Shown here: positions 1 through 12,130 of the stretch, piece by piece
How positions within the stretch are numbered: the first letter of the stretch is position 1
Layout of the letters: each line of letters begins with the position of its first letter
Source of the DNA: Triangularia verruculosa
Lineage: Eukaryota > Ascomycota > Sordariomycetes > Sordariales > Podosporaceae
NCBI GenBank assembly: GCA_033296885.1
Contig: MU863988.1
Location: forward strand, 58,929 to 122,928
Reading direction: 5' to 3'
DNA: 64,000 nucleotides
Program-made: the position numbers and the translations under genes
The notes under the pieces: generated by a model
Told to the model about the DNA's origin: nothing
The model's input: only the letters and a program-made list of their open reading frames with translations
The model's database searches: none

Positions 1-1094
1 AGAAGTTCGTTCAGCTCCTCGCCTGCTTCTTGATTGTCTCCCGAGGGCTCATCAACCGCATTAGCCTCAGCAAGAGCCTCCAATACCACCTTGAGTTTTG
101 TGATTCTCGCCTTGATGCCATCCAGCTCTTTCAGCTCAGCGGGCTTCAGGACTGAATTCGCCTCACGGCGACTTAGCATGCGCTGCCGAGCCTCGAATCC
201 TATGAGCTGATCCTGAATATCGTCAGGATCTACCCCTACGTCCTCAGTCTCATCTGGAGTGGTAGGGCGCTCAATTGTCACTATCACCTTGCCCTTGATC
301 TTGCCCTTCTTGACTGACCGCTTTCTTCTCGCAGGCAATCCGTCTTCCGAGGACTCTTCGCTATCTGCAGAATAGTCACTGTCGTCTTGAGGATCTTTGG
401 TGAACTCCGGAAATTCGATGAGCGGATTCGAGTTTATTTCCTCCTCCTTGATCTCATAGAGGTCGGGATGGAAATTCATAAGATCCCGCTTTTGTCGAGC
501 GTCCAGTTCCAAAAGCCTTTTTTTCCGCTGGAGCGACACTTCTTCCGTTTCGGATGTAAAATCAATGAGTCCCTGATCCACAAAAAGCGACTCCTCCTCC
601 TCATCACTACTGATGTAAATCGCCGCATCTTCGGTAAGGCTAGCAAGACAAACCTTGTTGTCGGACTCCTCCTTCTTGACTGGTGTCACTGAGACGTCGA
701 CCCCGTTGTCGACAGTTGCATTCCCTGGATGATCAATGAAAGCATCGCTCATGGGGGTTTCCTCCCTTTTTAAGACTGCTCTGGGACTGGTTTGGCCTTT
801 CTCATCATTAGAAATCATGTTGTCAACGGGAAGGGAGATCATGTTCTTACCAGCAGTGATCTCCGACTCTGGATATGACTTGTTGCCAAGTTCAAGATGC
901 GATTTGGTGGCCATCGCGTCTGGGACAAACTGGTGAGGCGTCCCAGGATGGAGGGAATTACCTAGGACGTTCTTGTCGGGTTCTGCCCCGGGAGCAGGCG
1001 AGGCATTCAACTCGGCTGGAATATCAGAGTTGTTGTAGTGGCCAGAAATGCCAGGCTGATGATCGGGCGGCTTGTCATTCACGTTGCCGTCCAT
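1..1094 (-). CDS. Unrecognised acidic nuclear-type protein, N-terminal part (runs off left edge)
   Basis: One uninterrupted frame runs from an ATG at 1094 down to base 1, giving about 364 residues with no stop, so the gene continues beyond the window. The N-terminus is low in complexity and rich in Asp, Glu, Ser and Pro. It includes the stretch AIYISSDEEEE, a hydrophobic patch followed by acidic residues that resembles a SUMO-interacting motif. Further on are a basic patch (ARRKRSVKKGKIKGK), a possible nuclear signal, and a helical charged stretch at the window edge. Such tails are common in chromatin and DNA-repair proteins such as SNF2-family helicases, but the diagnostic domain would lie outside the window. 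The frame stays open upstream of this ATG to an in-frame TAG near 1348 without another ATG, so the true N-terminus could lie in an upstream exon. I do not recognise the family. Confidence 0.6.
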   Translation of the reverse strand, partial: MDGNVNDKPPDHQPGISGHYNNSDIPAELNASPAPGAEPDKNVLGNSLHPGTPHQFVPDAMATKSHLELGNKSYPESEITAGKNMISLPVDNMISNDEKGQTSPRAVLKREETPMSDAFIDHPGNATVDNGVDVSVTPVKKEESDNKVCLASLTEDAAIYISSDEEEESLFVDQGLIDFTSETEEVSLQRKKRLLELDARQKRDLMNFHPDLYEIKEEEINSNPLIEFPEFTKDPQDDSDYSADSEESSEDGLPARRKRSVKKGKIKGKVIVTIERPTTPDETEDVGVDPDDIQDQLIGFEARQRMLSRREANSVLKPAELKELDGIKARITKLKVVLEALAEANAVDEPSGDNQEAGEELNEL

Positions 1095-1945
1095 TTTGAG
1101 GAGGCGGAGCCTGGCTTCTGCAGCGATCTCGGCGAACACTTGACTCTCGTGTTTTCGATAGGGTCTGATTCTGCCACGCTGGTTGGCTTCGACTTTTTCG
1201 CCAAGAAAATGTGAATACTCACTAGTAGGATGAAGCGCTACCTTATATTCGGTTTCTGATGATGATGATGATGATGTGTGTGTGTAAGAATAAAGGAGAT
1301 GCCTTGTTGCGATGGAGAGAGGCTCGATGAGGAGCGGAGGCTAGAGGTTGGAGAGGGAAGAGTTGCAAGAGGGAGAGAGGAAGTGGGAGGAAGAGAGTAA
1401 ATACTTGTCAGTAGCGAGGGCTGCCTGAAAACTTTACTCAGCAGCGGACTGCTAACTGGAAGGAGTGACGCCAGCGTGGGTGATGATATTGTTTTCTATA
1501 GGCTTGTTAAAATGTCCAAAAGGAAGGAACAACCGTGAGATAAGGCCGCGGCGAGCTGATCAGCTGGCACCAAAGTGTTTAACAATTCCGAGGTAGGTAA
1601 CCTAAGGAATCAAAGGCAAGACAGCTAGCAGAGCAGAAAATGTGATCCTTTAGACCAACTGATTGTTCTGACTCGGACAATTGTCCTGCATTGTGACATC
1701 AAACTAGGCACCGTCGAACAATGTTTATCAACCTCATGGATTGACTCTTAAACTCAGCGCATTTCAAATTTACTAAGGCGGCTGCCTAGTAGCTCATTAC
1801 ATAATGGTATCAAATCGCTTCGTGAACCTCCCATATCTACCTTGGCACAATCATAGCTCATTATTTTCCCTTTCCATATTTTGTTTGTCAGCCCCTTTTA
1901 CCCCTGAACAGCCCCACTTTATCTTCAGACCCTCCCTCCTCCACA
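1095..1945. other. Intergenic stretch with (GAT)n-(GT)n microsatellite
   Basis: This is the probable promoter and leader of the minus-strand gene starting at 1094, and the 3' flank of the ankyrin gene ending at 1946. A GAT trinucleotide run (about 1258-1276) passes directly into a GT run (about 1275-1285). The purine-rich tract 1310-1400 is a CT-rich tract on the minus strand, typical of fungal promoters. No RNA gene was recognised. Confidence 0.6.
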
Positions 1946-4900
1946 TCAGTCAAGCTCACCAGTGATATACCCCCCCAACCTCCTCCCCTGCCCATCAACC
2001 CCATTCTGAAGTCTTCCAGCAAGTTGGTTCTGACCCTCCACCAACCTCCTGTGTTCCTGAAGCCTCTTCGTCATCCTGGCCTCGGACGCAGCATCGACCC
2101 GATCGATCGCCTCTCTCTCCCGGATTCTGACTGAGCTCATCTGATTGGCGTAGTCAATCATCTTATCCTGCTTCCTCTCCTCCATCTCCAGCTCGGCCTC
2201 TTTGATCAGTCTCGCCCTCGTGAGGCCGGCTTCCGTGAGGCGTTGCTCGGCTTCAACGTTGGCATCACGCTCTGCTTTCCGCCGCTGCAGTTCTTGAGCA
2301 AAGGCCTGGTCGGCTTGGGTCTGCCTAACCTTGTGAAAGTCGAGCTCGTCTTGACGCATGCGGCGGGTGCGAGAGTCTTCGATTTCGGCGCGGGTTTTGA
2401 AGAGCTGGTTTTGAAAGTCGGCGATTTCCTTTTGGCGAGACAGTGCAGCGGTGTGCTCTTGTTTCTCCTTTTGGATGCGGGTTTCCAGGGCGCGGCGTTC
2501 GCGTTCGGCTCGAAGTAGCTCTGGGGGTAAATTCATCGCGCCCTCTGGTTGGGGTTGGGCAGGGTCGTTGCCGTAGAAGACGTCTTTGCAACGGTTGGCT
2601 TTGAGCAACTCCAAGAGCTGGGGCTTGGTCTTGGAGTTGGGCAGGGCTCGCTGGACATATTGCGACGGAGAATATGTGCACATCCCGTCGGAAAACTGGT
2701 TGTACGGCTCGTTGATATACTTCCAGACCCCAGTTTTGAGTAAGGCGCTCGTCGTGGCGATAGGATCGAGGCTCTCTAGCGCAAGTAACAAAACTGTTTT
2801 GCCCTCGCACTGGATTGTGAGATCTGATCCGGCTTCTCTGATCAAGTAGCTCATGCACTTTTGCATCTGCTTTTCCTGGCTTGCGCTCAACGAGCCTCCA
2901 CTTGCAGCGTTCAGGCACAACTCGCCAAGAGCGCTTCTACCACCATGCAGGGTGGATGGAAAATCGACATCATGGCCGAATTCGACCAACACCTTCAGAG
3001 CCTGCAGGTTTAGTTCCCTGGCGGCATTGTGAACAGATCCGTCATTCTGGCTTGCATTCGGATCCGCCGCCAGAATGTTGGACATAATGCTTGTGCCCAG
3101 TTCTCCACCCATCTCCGTGGCCATCGTCATTGGCGTATTTCCAGTGACGTCCATTACATCGACCTCTGCGCCAGCGAGAATGAGACATTTGACCACATCT
3201 TGTCTCTTGGCTCGAATAGCCAACATGAGGGGTGTCGTCTTGGAGATTTTGGTCTCAAAATTGACCTTTGCGCCTCGATCAACCAAGAGCTCAACCACCG
3301 AATTGCTGACGCGTTTTTGCGGCTGGGAAATGGCCCAGAACAACAGATTGACCTGCTCTTCTTCGGTGATATCCTCCATGACTCTCATAGTGGTCATTTG
3401 ATCATGATAGTACCCGGCATCAAGCAGCGTCTCGATTATCCTGACCGAACGTGGAAATTTAGTCACAGCCCGGAAGAGAACCGGCTCCGTGCCAGCGGCG
3501 GGTGGAAACATCACGTCCAGCCTCTCCTCACCATCATGATAGTCCGTGAAGAGAGTGATCAGGCGGAGTGTATCCTCTTCGGACAGATCAGCATGATCAA
3601 AGATGTGGCCAAACGCAAGGGAAACAGCTCTTGAATCGGGATTCTGCTGCAGAACCTGTCGAATCAAGTCTGCGTCAGCCCGCTGAGCTGCCTTTTGCAA
3701 CACGATCCCGTCTTCGTAGGAGACGTCAACCTTGTGCTGGAGCAAAAGCCCGGCAAATTTGCGCGCTAATTCGTCTTTCTCCGTATCGTAAGCATCGATA
3801 GTCGTCATCAAAGCCAGTGTCAGACTTTCCCCCTCGGCACCGTTGGCAAGGAGCATCTTGGCAACCTGGAAGCCTTTCTCGGAGAACCAAGTTGCTGACG
3901 CCTCCGGGGTGAATACTTGCTTGAAAGTCCAAGACACATCCTTTTGCGGAATATCACCAGCCAATAACAATTGCAAGACATCTACCAGCAGCATCTGAGC
4001 AGCATCCGTAAGCGTCTCGCAGCCGTTTGACAGAGGTGACGCCCCGTTGTTAAGCAGCAGCCCGACTAAGCGTAGATCTGGGTCCTCCTTCACGACCCTG
4101 TTGAGGGCGATATTAACTTCTTCACATGGCGGCATTCCAGCTTGGAATAACCAGCCCACCACCTGCAACCTCGAATCTCTGCTCAGCTTTCTGCTTGCCT
4201 TGAGAGATCGCAGTAAAGTGACCTTGTTAGGCTTTTTCTGCTGCTCTCTGTCGCTTTCAATCCCAAGCATGAGCTTCAGACATCCCATATTTGCACCCCT
4301 AGTCACGTTCCAGATAGCCTCGCCAGCATTGTGATTCACATCCGCACCATACGTCAGCAATAACCTGACCAAGCCTTCGCCGTCGTCCCCAAACTTGGCT
4401 GCGGAGACAAGCTGTGCATCCATCACCTCGCCCTTGACACCCTTGTCGAGAAGGATTCGGAATACATCTCCCCTCCGCTTCAGATCAGCGACTTGGCTGG
4501 CAGCTTGGAACCCCTTGATAAGAGTTTTCTCCCCAACCTGCATCTCTTGTCCCCTCAATAGCATCTCCACCACGTCTTTGGCCCCGGCACCACAAGCCTC
4601 AACTATGGCCTGTCCGTCACGGTGATCGGCGCTTGCGCCATGGTCCGTGAGAACCCTTCCGAGCTCAATATCGCCATCCGAAGCAGCAGATAGCAGCGCG
4701 TCTGAGATAGTCTGCCCCTTTACCCCCTTGATGAGAAGTGCCTTGCAGATGACAACTCTGCTGGCCTTGTTTGTGACCAGGAGGGCGTCAACAAACGCAT
4801 CCTGCAGCACTTGTTGGGAGTAGACCGTAGACGACTTGTCCAACACCAGCTGCGTGATCTGAACATTTTCCTTTTTGATAGCAGTGATGAGGGCATCGCC

Positions 4901-7557
4901 ACCGGATGAATCTGCATGCGCGGCTAGGAGGGAAATGAGCGGAAGGTCGTTAGGATGAGCGTTGATCGCATAAACCAATGCTCGATTGGCCTCGGCGCCT
5001 GGAGCTCCTGATTCTATTAGTTTCTGAGTCAAAGTCAATCTGTCCATTGGGTCGAGGATGTTCAGAGATTGTGGTAGAGCTGCAGCTAGCGATACCGCGG
5101 TAGGGTTGGAGGTGAATAAGAGGTCGACGATGGCGGAATCTGCAGCCTTGACTGCCATTGACAGCGCTGCTGCTTTGTTAGAGTTCACATCTGCTCCCGC
5201 TGCTAGTAATGAAGAAATAACGGCAAGCTGTCGTTTTTCTGGTGTGGTCTTCAAAAGGGTCTGAACCTCTTTGACAAGAATAGCGTTGAGTATGTTCTTA
5301 TCTCGCGTTCGGCGCAGTATTGAATCGACTTTGGCGGCTTTGGCTTGATTTGTCGGCACCTCTGAAAGCACGGCCAAGCCTTGAAAGAGTGTATCTGGAT
5401 TGGGGCTACCATACTGTAGGACGAGCTCCAGTAGGGTCGGGTCAGGGTCATTAATGGCTACAATAGGTATGTTAGCTCTGAGCGCCCGAAGATCAATCAC
5501 AGCCATTACTTACCCAAAGTGATAGATGCTCCATGGTCAAAGTTGGCATCAGCCCGTCCTTGTTCCAGCAGTAGTTTGGCGAGTTGCGTATCCACGGGCT
5601 TCACGGCAAGAGCATGTACCAGAGCTTGTGACGTCTCCCCACGATCAGCGTGGGGTACGAGCAGACTTAACATGTGATATCGTGCCTCCCTATCCAGCTC
5701 CTCCATCGCCTTCATGACAGCGGCGGCCATTGTTTGAGGTGCCGGTCTGTTGGTGAGAAGTCTCTCCAGCAGGGGCAGATCTCGAATGGCTATTGCTGAC
5801 AGGATCCCAGCTCCGTCGTTAAAGTTCACGTCCGCATTGAACCGGAGCAACATGCTGATAAAGTTCTCGTCACGCCGTGGAGGTTGTTCTTCAATCGCCT
5901 CTTGCAGAGCGACTGAAACACAGGGGCTCGATAAGCCCACGTTTAGGAACAGTTCTGCAATCTGATAGCGGATTGCCGGCTGGAGGGCGCGAACAAGAGG
6001 GAAAATATGGTCCAAAGTTTGAGTACTTGGCCTACCAGCCAACACCTGTTTCACCATTTGCAACTGGCCCATCTGAACCGCGGTGCTCAAAGCCATGCCG
6101 TTCCTATGGTCGACTGATGCAACTTCGTGTCTGACAGATAACATGCCATGCTGCCCGTTTCTCAGGTCATGATTAGAAGCTGATCGCCCACCTGGAAACT
6201 GCGGAGTAAGCAATAACTGGGCAGATTGAAGGTCGTTCGCCTTCACGACATCGATAAGGACCTCGTGTAACCGAGGCCCTCCTGCCCCTTTTCGTAGCAG
6301 AAGGGTGAGCATAGCATGTCGATCCTCGGGCGCAATATTCTTTGGTATACTGTCAATACAATCTGAGGCCAAAGCTGGGTTGAGTGAAGACCTTTCGCTC
6401 AAAAGTAACTGGACCAAACTCGTTCGGCCGGTAGATAATGCATGTCGCAGTATGGCGCCCTCTTGATACTCCACTGAAGCTCCATATGCCACGAGTAACT
6501 CGACCATGTCGTAATACTCGTTGACAGAAGCTTGCGCGAGTGCCATGGCAATTGGTTCGCCTGATGCCCCGGCGCAAAGCAAGGCCTCAGTGAAAGGAAG
6601 TCGGTCGTTGGGTCCAAGTGAGGTATGTTCCACTAACCGAGCGAAGCTCTCCAAAACTCCTCGTCCACCCTGTGTGGGCGGCTTTGCACCAGTAAGTATG
6701 GCTAGCGCGAGGTCGACCCTGCATAAAGCGATGGCAGTTTTCAGCGCTTCGGCGTTGTGATATTCACCGTCAGCAGTCGATCGGCTGAGCCTCATCACTG
6801 TGTCAAAGCAGCCCTTTCGCGTGGCATCGACCATGGACATGGATACCCATTGTGATGAAGGCCTCCCCTCCGACTGCAGTATCAGACCCACCAAGTCCGC
6901 ATGCCCACCCATAATACACAATTGCCTGAAGGCGTCCTGGGCATCCTGAGTCTGCGTGGTATTGGCCCCCTGCTGCAGTAGCATGGCCAACATCTCCAGG
7001 TCCCCGGACCGTATCGCAAGAGGGAGGGCCGCATCCAGGGTGAGGGGGTCGGCATACTGTACCAAGACAGCGACCATATCCGTGTGCCGGTTTTGAACAG
7101 CCCTTTGCAACACCCTGCTCCTCTCCAAGTTCTCCAGGCTTTTCCTTCGAGTGAGCAAGTTCGTCTTGTTTTTGATGGTAGACACGTTCACATTTCCTCC
7201 TGCATTCACCAACTTGGCAATCAAGGCATCGGCGACGCCTGGGGCCCCTCGGTTGGCGACTAGACCGTCCAAGGCTTCAAATATCTCGTTCGGATCCCAG
7301 TGGCCTGACGGCTTCTTGTTGGAGCTGAAGGCGCGCTTGATGCCACCATTCTGAGAACTTTTGCTGCCGTCCGCAGCTGCGTTTAGCCGCTGGCGCTTCA
7401 ATAACTCTTCTGCTTGGAATTCATCTTGAGGCGTTCGTCGTTGTGGAGGTCGTTGCTGTGCTATTACCGGTGGGATGGTAGGGTGGATACCCCACGCGGT
7501 GGCGATCTGATGGAGCCGTGCCCGACGGCCACCGTCCTGGCTGAAAGGTGAGGCCAT
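1946..7557 (-). CDS. Giant ankyrin-repeat protein with C-terminal coiled coil
   Basis: Two large adjacent frames form one gene, complement(join(1946..5457,5514..7557)), 1851 aa. A 56-nt intron (5458-5513) has donor GTAAGT, branch GCTAAC and acceptor TTGTAG. Splicing keeps frame and fuses an ankyrin-like unit across the junction. Residues about 75-1600 consist of degenerate ankyrin-like helix pairs with consensus LLxxGAxVxxxxGxAIxxA, arranged in a longer period of about 100-110 residues. One canonical repeat pair (TTPLMLAIRAKRQDVVKCL) sits near residue 1430. Residues about 1657-1830 are a long, highly charged Glu/Arg/Lys/Gln heptad-like coiled coil. No NACHT, HET or other effector domain is seen. 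The likely role is as a protein-binding scaffold; the cellular function is unknown. The ATG at 7557 is the first in frame and starts a plausible disordered N-terminus. Confidence 0.85.
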
Positions 7558-9277
7558 CGTTGCGGAATGTACGGATGGTGCTTGATCATAACCAGACGCG
7601 TAAAAATGTATAGTTGATGATGTGTGCGCCCAGATGCGGTATATGTTTCTTTGGGGGGGGGAGGTGGTGGAGATCAGGTGCAGCTCTTCCTGTCTGTAAA
7701 ACCCGGAACTAAGAAGCTTTGAGAGCTATGCTACAACGGTTGGTCACTGATCACCCACACCGTGGACAAAGAGGCAATGCCCAAATAGTATGTTCTGTTT
7801 GGGAGGCAGGTACCTAATCGGTGAGATGTTCTTTTCGAGCCGCCCGGGAGAATATCATTAAGAAGCTGTAAAACGCTTCGCCCACCAGTCTGGCATCCGA
7901 CTTGGCCGGTTTGCGTGGCCAGCCTCGTGGTGGTTTACGTGGTGCTGTGGGCCCGTTGCCGCTATTTCTGTGGCGATCACGGCGCGCCAAGGCAGTTTCG
8001 GACGCGATGCTGGAACGGGCTCTGGTGTCGAGATCAAGAATGAGAATAATGGTAAGAGATGGCAAGGCTCTAGAATTCAGAGTTCTGATTAAGCTCACAT
8101 ATACGGCGTCTATTATTGGGTCACTGTGTAACTTGGGATTGAGGTTGTGAGACAGGGGAACCTCATAGCTGGGCTCAAGGCTTGCGCTGGCTTGATCGGC
8201 AATGCATTGGCTTTGAAGCCGCTGCCGCAGAGCACAGCCACAGCGCTTCGAGCGCCTAAGCCGCCCCACAATAGAGGCTAGCCCCTGTCAATCAAGAATC
8301 CAAACGCGGGGCAACTCAGCCTCTTCTTTGACGATTCTTGTTTTCCCCAACTCATTCTTTCTGATGCTGTTATGCCGGCGGAGGAAGGGCGACTGAAGCC
8401 CGCCGATTGGCGTCGAGAGGGGACCGCGGACGCACCATGGGTTCTCACATGTTGTACTTTACAGAGCCATTGAAGCCCAACAGGTGGTAGCACAGTGAGC
8501 CAAGGCAGACTGGAGCGCGAGGCACTCTGTTTGGGTACACAGGACTCGAAGGGATTACTGACCTGCTCGCCTTCCAGGTTGATTAGCATGAGGAGATCAT
8601 ATGCTTTTCGTGGCAAAAAGAATCAACACTGCTAACGAAACCAGCCACACCTTGAAGTATAGTCTTCAGACATCAGAAAGCAGATAGTTTGTAAGCCTCG
8701 AACAATAATCGATACTCCTTGAAGTTCACTCAGAGGTCCATCGGCTCCCAATGTGCTTGGCCAAGGCCTGTATGGCTACTATAACTCCGACAACCACTCG
8801 TCCCTGACATCATTAGTCATCCCCGCATCAACCTCCAACTCGGTCTTAGGAAGGCATTTACTTCCGTTATCGTGCTTCTCTGCATGTGTAACATCATGGA
8901 GCATGGAAGCTGAATATCGTGATATTCCGATGGATTCGGCAGTCGGCGGTAAAGGATTTTGGGGAGGACATAAGTGACCAAAACCGGGTGAATTACAAAT
9001 TGGTGCTGTCTCCGAAATCCTTCAGACTTGCCAACTCCGTGAACAAGTATCACCGGCCCCATCAACAGTCCGAGACACGGTTCACCGGGCTACGATAGTT
9101 CATCCCGAGTGTCTTACTCAGTCCGGTCCGTTCCCCCGCACTCAACTAGCTGCATACCTACAACAGATATCCCCACCTCCGCTGGCTCATCTCGTCAACG
9201 TCTTTTGACGACACCACTGTTGCTATCACGAACCAGCCCAACAAAAAGTACACAAACCACCCCGCCCACGAGACAAA
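7558..9277. other. Intergenic, divergent promoter region
   Basis: About 1.7 kb between the divergent ankyrin and quinone oxidoreductase genes. It contains a run of G near 7652. Open frames here (for example 7814-8269 and 8278-8616 on the minus strand) have no recognisable protein character. The last 200 bases before 9278 are C/T-rich, as expected for a fungal core promoter and leader. Confidence 0.5.
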
Positions 9278-10475
9278 ATGGCACCTATTCCCAAGGCCAT
9301 GTTCGGCGTTGTCATCCCCCGCCCCGGCGGTCCTGATGTGCTCGAGTACAAGACCGATCTACCTGTCCCCTCCCTGGGTGACGGTCAAATCCTCGTCCGG
9401 AACGAGTACATCGGCATCAATTACATAGACACGTACCTCCTCCCTCTTATCCCTCCTTTGGTGCCATTCCTAACCTGCCCTCAAGTTACTTCCGCACCGG
9501 CCTCTATAAGCCCCCCTCCCCTTCCTCCAAGTCCAACCACCCATCCACCTCCGCAAACGACGCTTCCTCTCCCTACCCCCTCATCACCGGAAAAGAAGCA
9601 GCCGGCACCATCACCGCCTCTACTCACCCGTCTTATCCCGTCGACTCCCGCGTGGTCTACCTCGCAGACGCCACCTACGCCCAATACACCCTCCTCAGCT
9701 CCCCAACCACCCAAGCAAGCATCCTCCCAGCCTCCCTCACGCCAGAAGTAGCGTGCGCCGCCTACCTCCAAGGCCTCACCGCGTTGACGTTCATCCGCGA
9801 AGCAGCCGGAATTCACCAGCAGCTCGGCATCTCCGAGGGCCCATGGACCCTCGTCCACGCAGCAGCCGGCGGGACAGGGTCGATGCTCGTCCAGATCCTC
9901 GCCGTCATGGGCGCCAAGATCATCGCCACGGCAGGAGGCAGGCAAAAGTGCGAGCTGGCAAAGAAGTTGGGGGCAGGGTGGGTGGTTGATTCGAGCTTGC
10001 CGCAAGAGGAAGTCATCAGACAAATCAAGGAGATCACCAGCGGCAAGGGCGTAGATGTCATTTTTGACGGCGTCGGAAAGGCGACTTTTGGGACGGTGGA
10101 TCTGGACGTGGTGGCGAGAAAGGGGACGATTATTGTTTTTGGCAATGCGGTATGCTCCATCTTGTCCATTCAGCGAATAACTCGATGGCAATTAGCTGAC
10201 AAGAAAATAAATAAAAACAGTCAGGTGCGGTTGAACCAGTTGACCTCTTCCGCCTCATGCCCAAAAACATCAAGATTATGAGGCCTTCCATGCCGGGCTA
10301 CATCACAACACCTGAAGAGAGGGAAGGCTTCACCACCGAGCTCTTCGATCTGCTCGTCACGGGCAAGATTCACGCCAATATCCACCACGTCTACCCCCTC
10401 AAGGATGTCGCCCAGGCACATATCGACCTAGAGAGCAGGAAGACCACGGGAAAGCTTCTCCTCAAGGTTGAATAG
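9278..10475 (+). CDS. ZTA1: Quinone oxidoreductase, zeta-crystallin type (MDR family)
   Basis: NADPH-dependent quinone reductase of the medium-chain dehydrogenase/reductase superfamily, probably cytosolic. join(9278..9432,9486..10149,10221..10475) gives 357 aa. Intron 1 is 53 nt with branch CTAAC, and intron 2 is 71 nt; both restore frame exactly. The N-terminal GroES-like domain has the family signature VRNEYIGINYIDTYFRTGLY across the first splice junction. The Rossmann nucleotide-binding segment is VHAAAGGTGSMLVQ, followed by GAKIIATAG and FDGVGKATF. No structural zinc cysteines are seen, which fits the zinc-free quinone reductase branch. An insert rich in Ser, Pro and Asn follows the GLYKPP segment. 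The gene converges on the epimerase gene, with 179 bp between stop codons. Confidence 0.93.
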
Positions 10476-10654
10476 ACACGTTTGTGACATGCTTCATGAT
10501 AACGACAGCTCCGTTCCGTAGTTAAAAAAAGGTTCTCTTTTGCGTCTAACCATAATGTCTGTAATACAAGCCCGAAGAAGAGTACGTCATCGCAGTTCCT
10601 GTCTGCTGCCAGCCTGCTAGTCATAAACAATCATAAACGCGTCAGCCTCTGATC

Positions 10655-12130
10655 CTAGTTCTCGTGTTTACTAGCCTTCAGCGCGTCTAGCAGCTCGGCC
10701 GGCGGGTCTTGTCGGTACCCCTTGGGGTTGTTCTCTACCCAGCGCCAGAGATCAGCGCAGGCATCCTCCAGCGTCAATTGTGTCTTCCAGTGCAACTCCT
10801 CGTTTGCGCGGGCTGGGTTGGCTGTCAGATCCAGGACATCGCCCTGTCTCCTTCCAACAACCTCGTAAGGCAAGTCGCGCCCAACAACCTTGCTGAAAGC
10901 CTTGATCATCTCGAACACGGTGCTGCCCCGGCCAGATCCCAGGTTCCAGGCGCGAACGCCAGGCTTGTGCTCCCGGAGATAGTTGAGCGCAGCCAAATGG
11001 CCCGAGGCGAGGTCGAGGACATGGATGTAATCACGAATTGCAGTGCCATCTTTGGAAGCGTAATCTTGACTCCGATGTTAGCATAGCTGTTAATTGTCAG
11101 AAGCACAAAAGTCTTGGCGTGACCTACCATCACCAAACACCAGCAACTTTTCTCTCTCTCCAGTAGCTACCTTGCCCAGCAGAGGGAGCAAGTTGTAGGG
11201 AATGCCCTGAGGATCCTCTCCCATGATGCCACTGGGATGCGCGCCGCAAGGGTTGAAGTACCGAAGAAGCGCCCCGTTCCACTGCTCGAAGGGCTTGCCA
11301 GCCTTCTTGTTCTTTTGCCGTTGTGCATGAATCTGGTCGGTGATCACCTGCTCAATCATAACCTTGGTCCGGCCATAGGTATTGGTGGCTTCGATAGGGC
11401 AGTGCTCGGGGATCGGGATCATGTTGGGGATGCGGGTGGCATCGCCATAGACGGTGGCCGACGAGGAAAAGACAATATTGCTGACATTGTGCTTCTCCAT
11501 GGAGCGCAACAACGCGATGCTGCCGCCAACATTGGTGCGGTAGTAATCCAGAGGGATCTCGCCTGATTCGCCGACAGCCTGGGTGGGAAACAAGAGTTAG
11601 CTTGGCCCCCATGATGCTGTAGCAAGCGTTACACTGCGTTGCGCTGGCGGGGAAAAGTGCATCGGTGGGTAGGCGCATGTCACGCAGCTGATCCGGAACT
11701 TGCCTTGAGAGCTGCAAAATGAATCACACTATCAACCTCGGGGTGCTTCGCAAACACCTGGTCGAGCGCGGCTTCATCGGTCACGTCGACCTCGTAGAAC
11801 CGGGGGCGCTTCCCGCAGATCAGCTCAATGCGGTCCACGGCCACCTTGGACGAGTTGTAGAGGTTGTCCACGATGACGACATCGTAGTCATTCTCGAGCA
11901 GCGCAAGCGTGGTGAAAGACCCAATGTAGCCGGTGCCACTGTAAGCCACCGATATCAGTGTCAGATGTTTCTTCTTTTTCTTTTGTTTGATCTGGGGAAT
12001 TTGGCGGGGATGCTTTTCGCGGCCGGCACGCCCATGCGGGGGAGTGGACAGCGATTGCGAAGAGGGGTCTTCAAGGCTGCAGAGTTGAGAGACGGGCTTA
12101 CCCAGTGACGAGAACGGTTCCCACGGCCAT
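10655..12130 (-). CDS. galE: UDP-glucose 4-epimerase
   Basis: Interconverts UDP-galactose and UDP-glucose (Leloir pathway and wall-sugar supply). complement(join(10655..11064,11128..11578,11704..11938,12102..12130)) gives 374 aa, the usual length. The NAD motif GGTGYIGS is split by the first intron (163 nt). The catalytic YxxxK is present as YGRTK, with SSSATVYGD before it and NPCGAHPSG after it. Intron 2 (11579-11703) has a GC donor (AAG|GCAAGT). Only this non-canonical site joins the conserved AALK to AVGES in frame. Intron 3 (63 nt) joins VFGD to DYASKDGTAIRDYIHV. Unlike yeast Gal10 there is no mutarotase domain, which is the normal state in filamentous fungi. Confidence 0.95.
11579..11703 (-). 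other. GC-AG intron in the epimerase gene
   Basis: This 125-nt intron starts with GCAAGT instead of GTAAGT and ends CACCCAG, with branch GCTAAC. Flanking exons encode the invariant epimerase sequence around ALK/AVGES, which fixes both borders. The rest of the donor matches consensus perfectly, as is usual for GC donors that compensate with strong U1 pairing. Confidence 0.88.

Noticed and set aside
5458..5513. Two adjacent ankyrin genes sharing a start/stop overlap at 5506
   Set aside because: The overlap is an intron with consensus donor, branch and acceptor. Splicing gives one continuous protein, so there are not two genes.
9481..10191. 236-codon minus-strand open frame, Gly/Val-rich
   Set aside because: Antisense to the quinone oxidoreductase exon 2, with no protein-like character.
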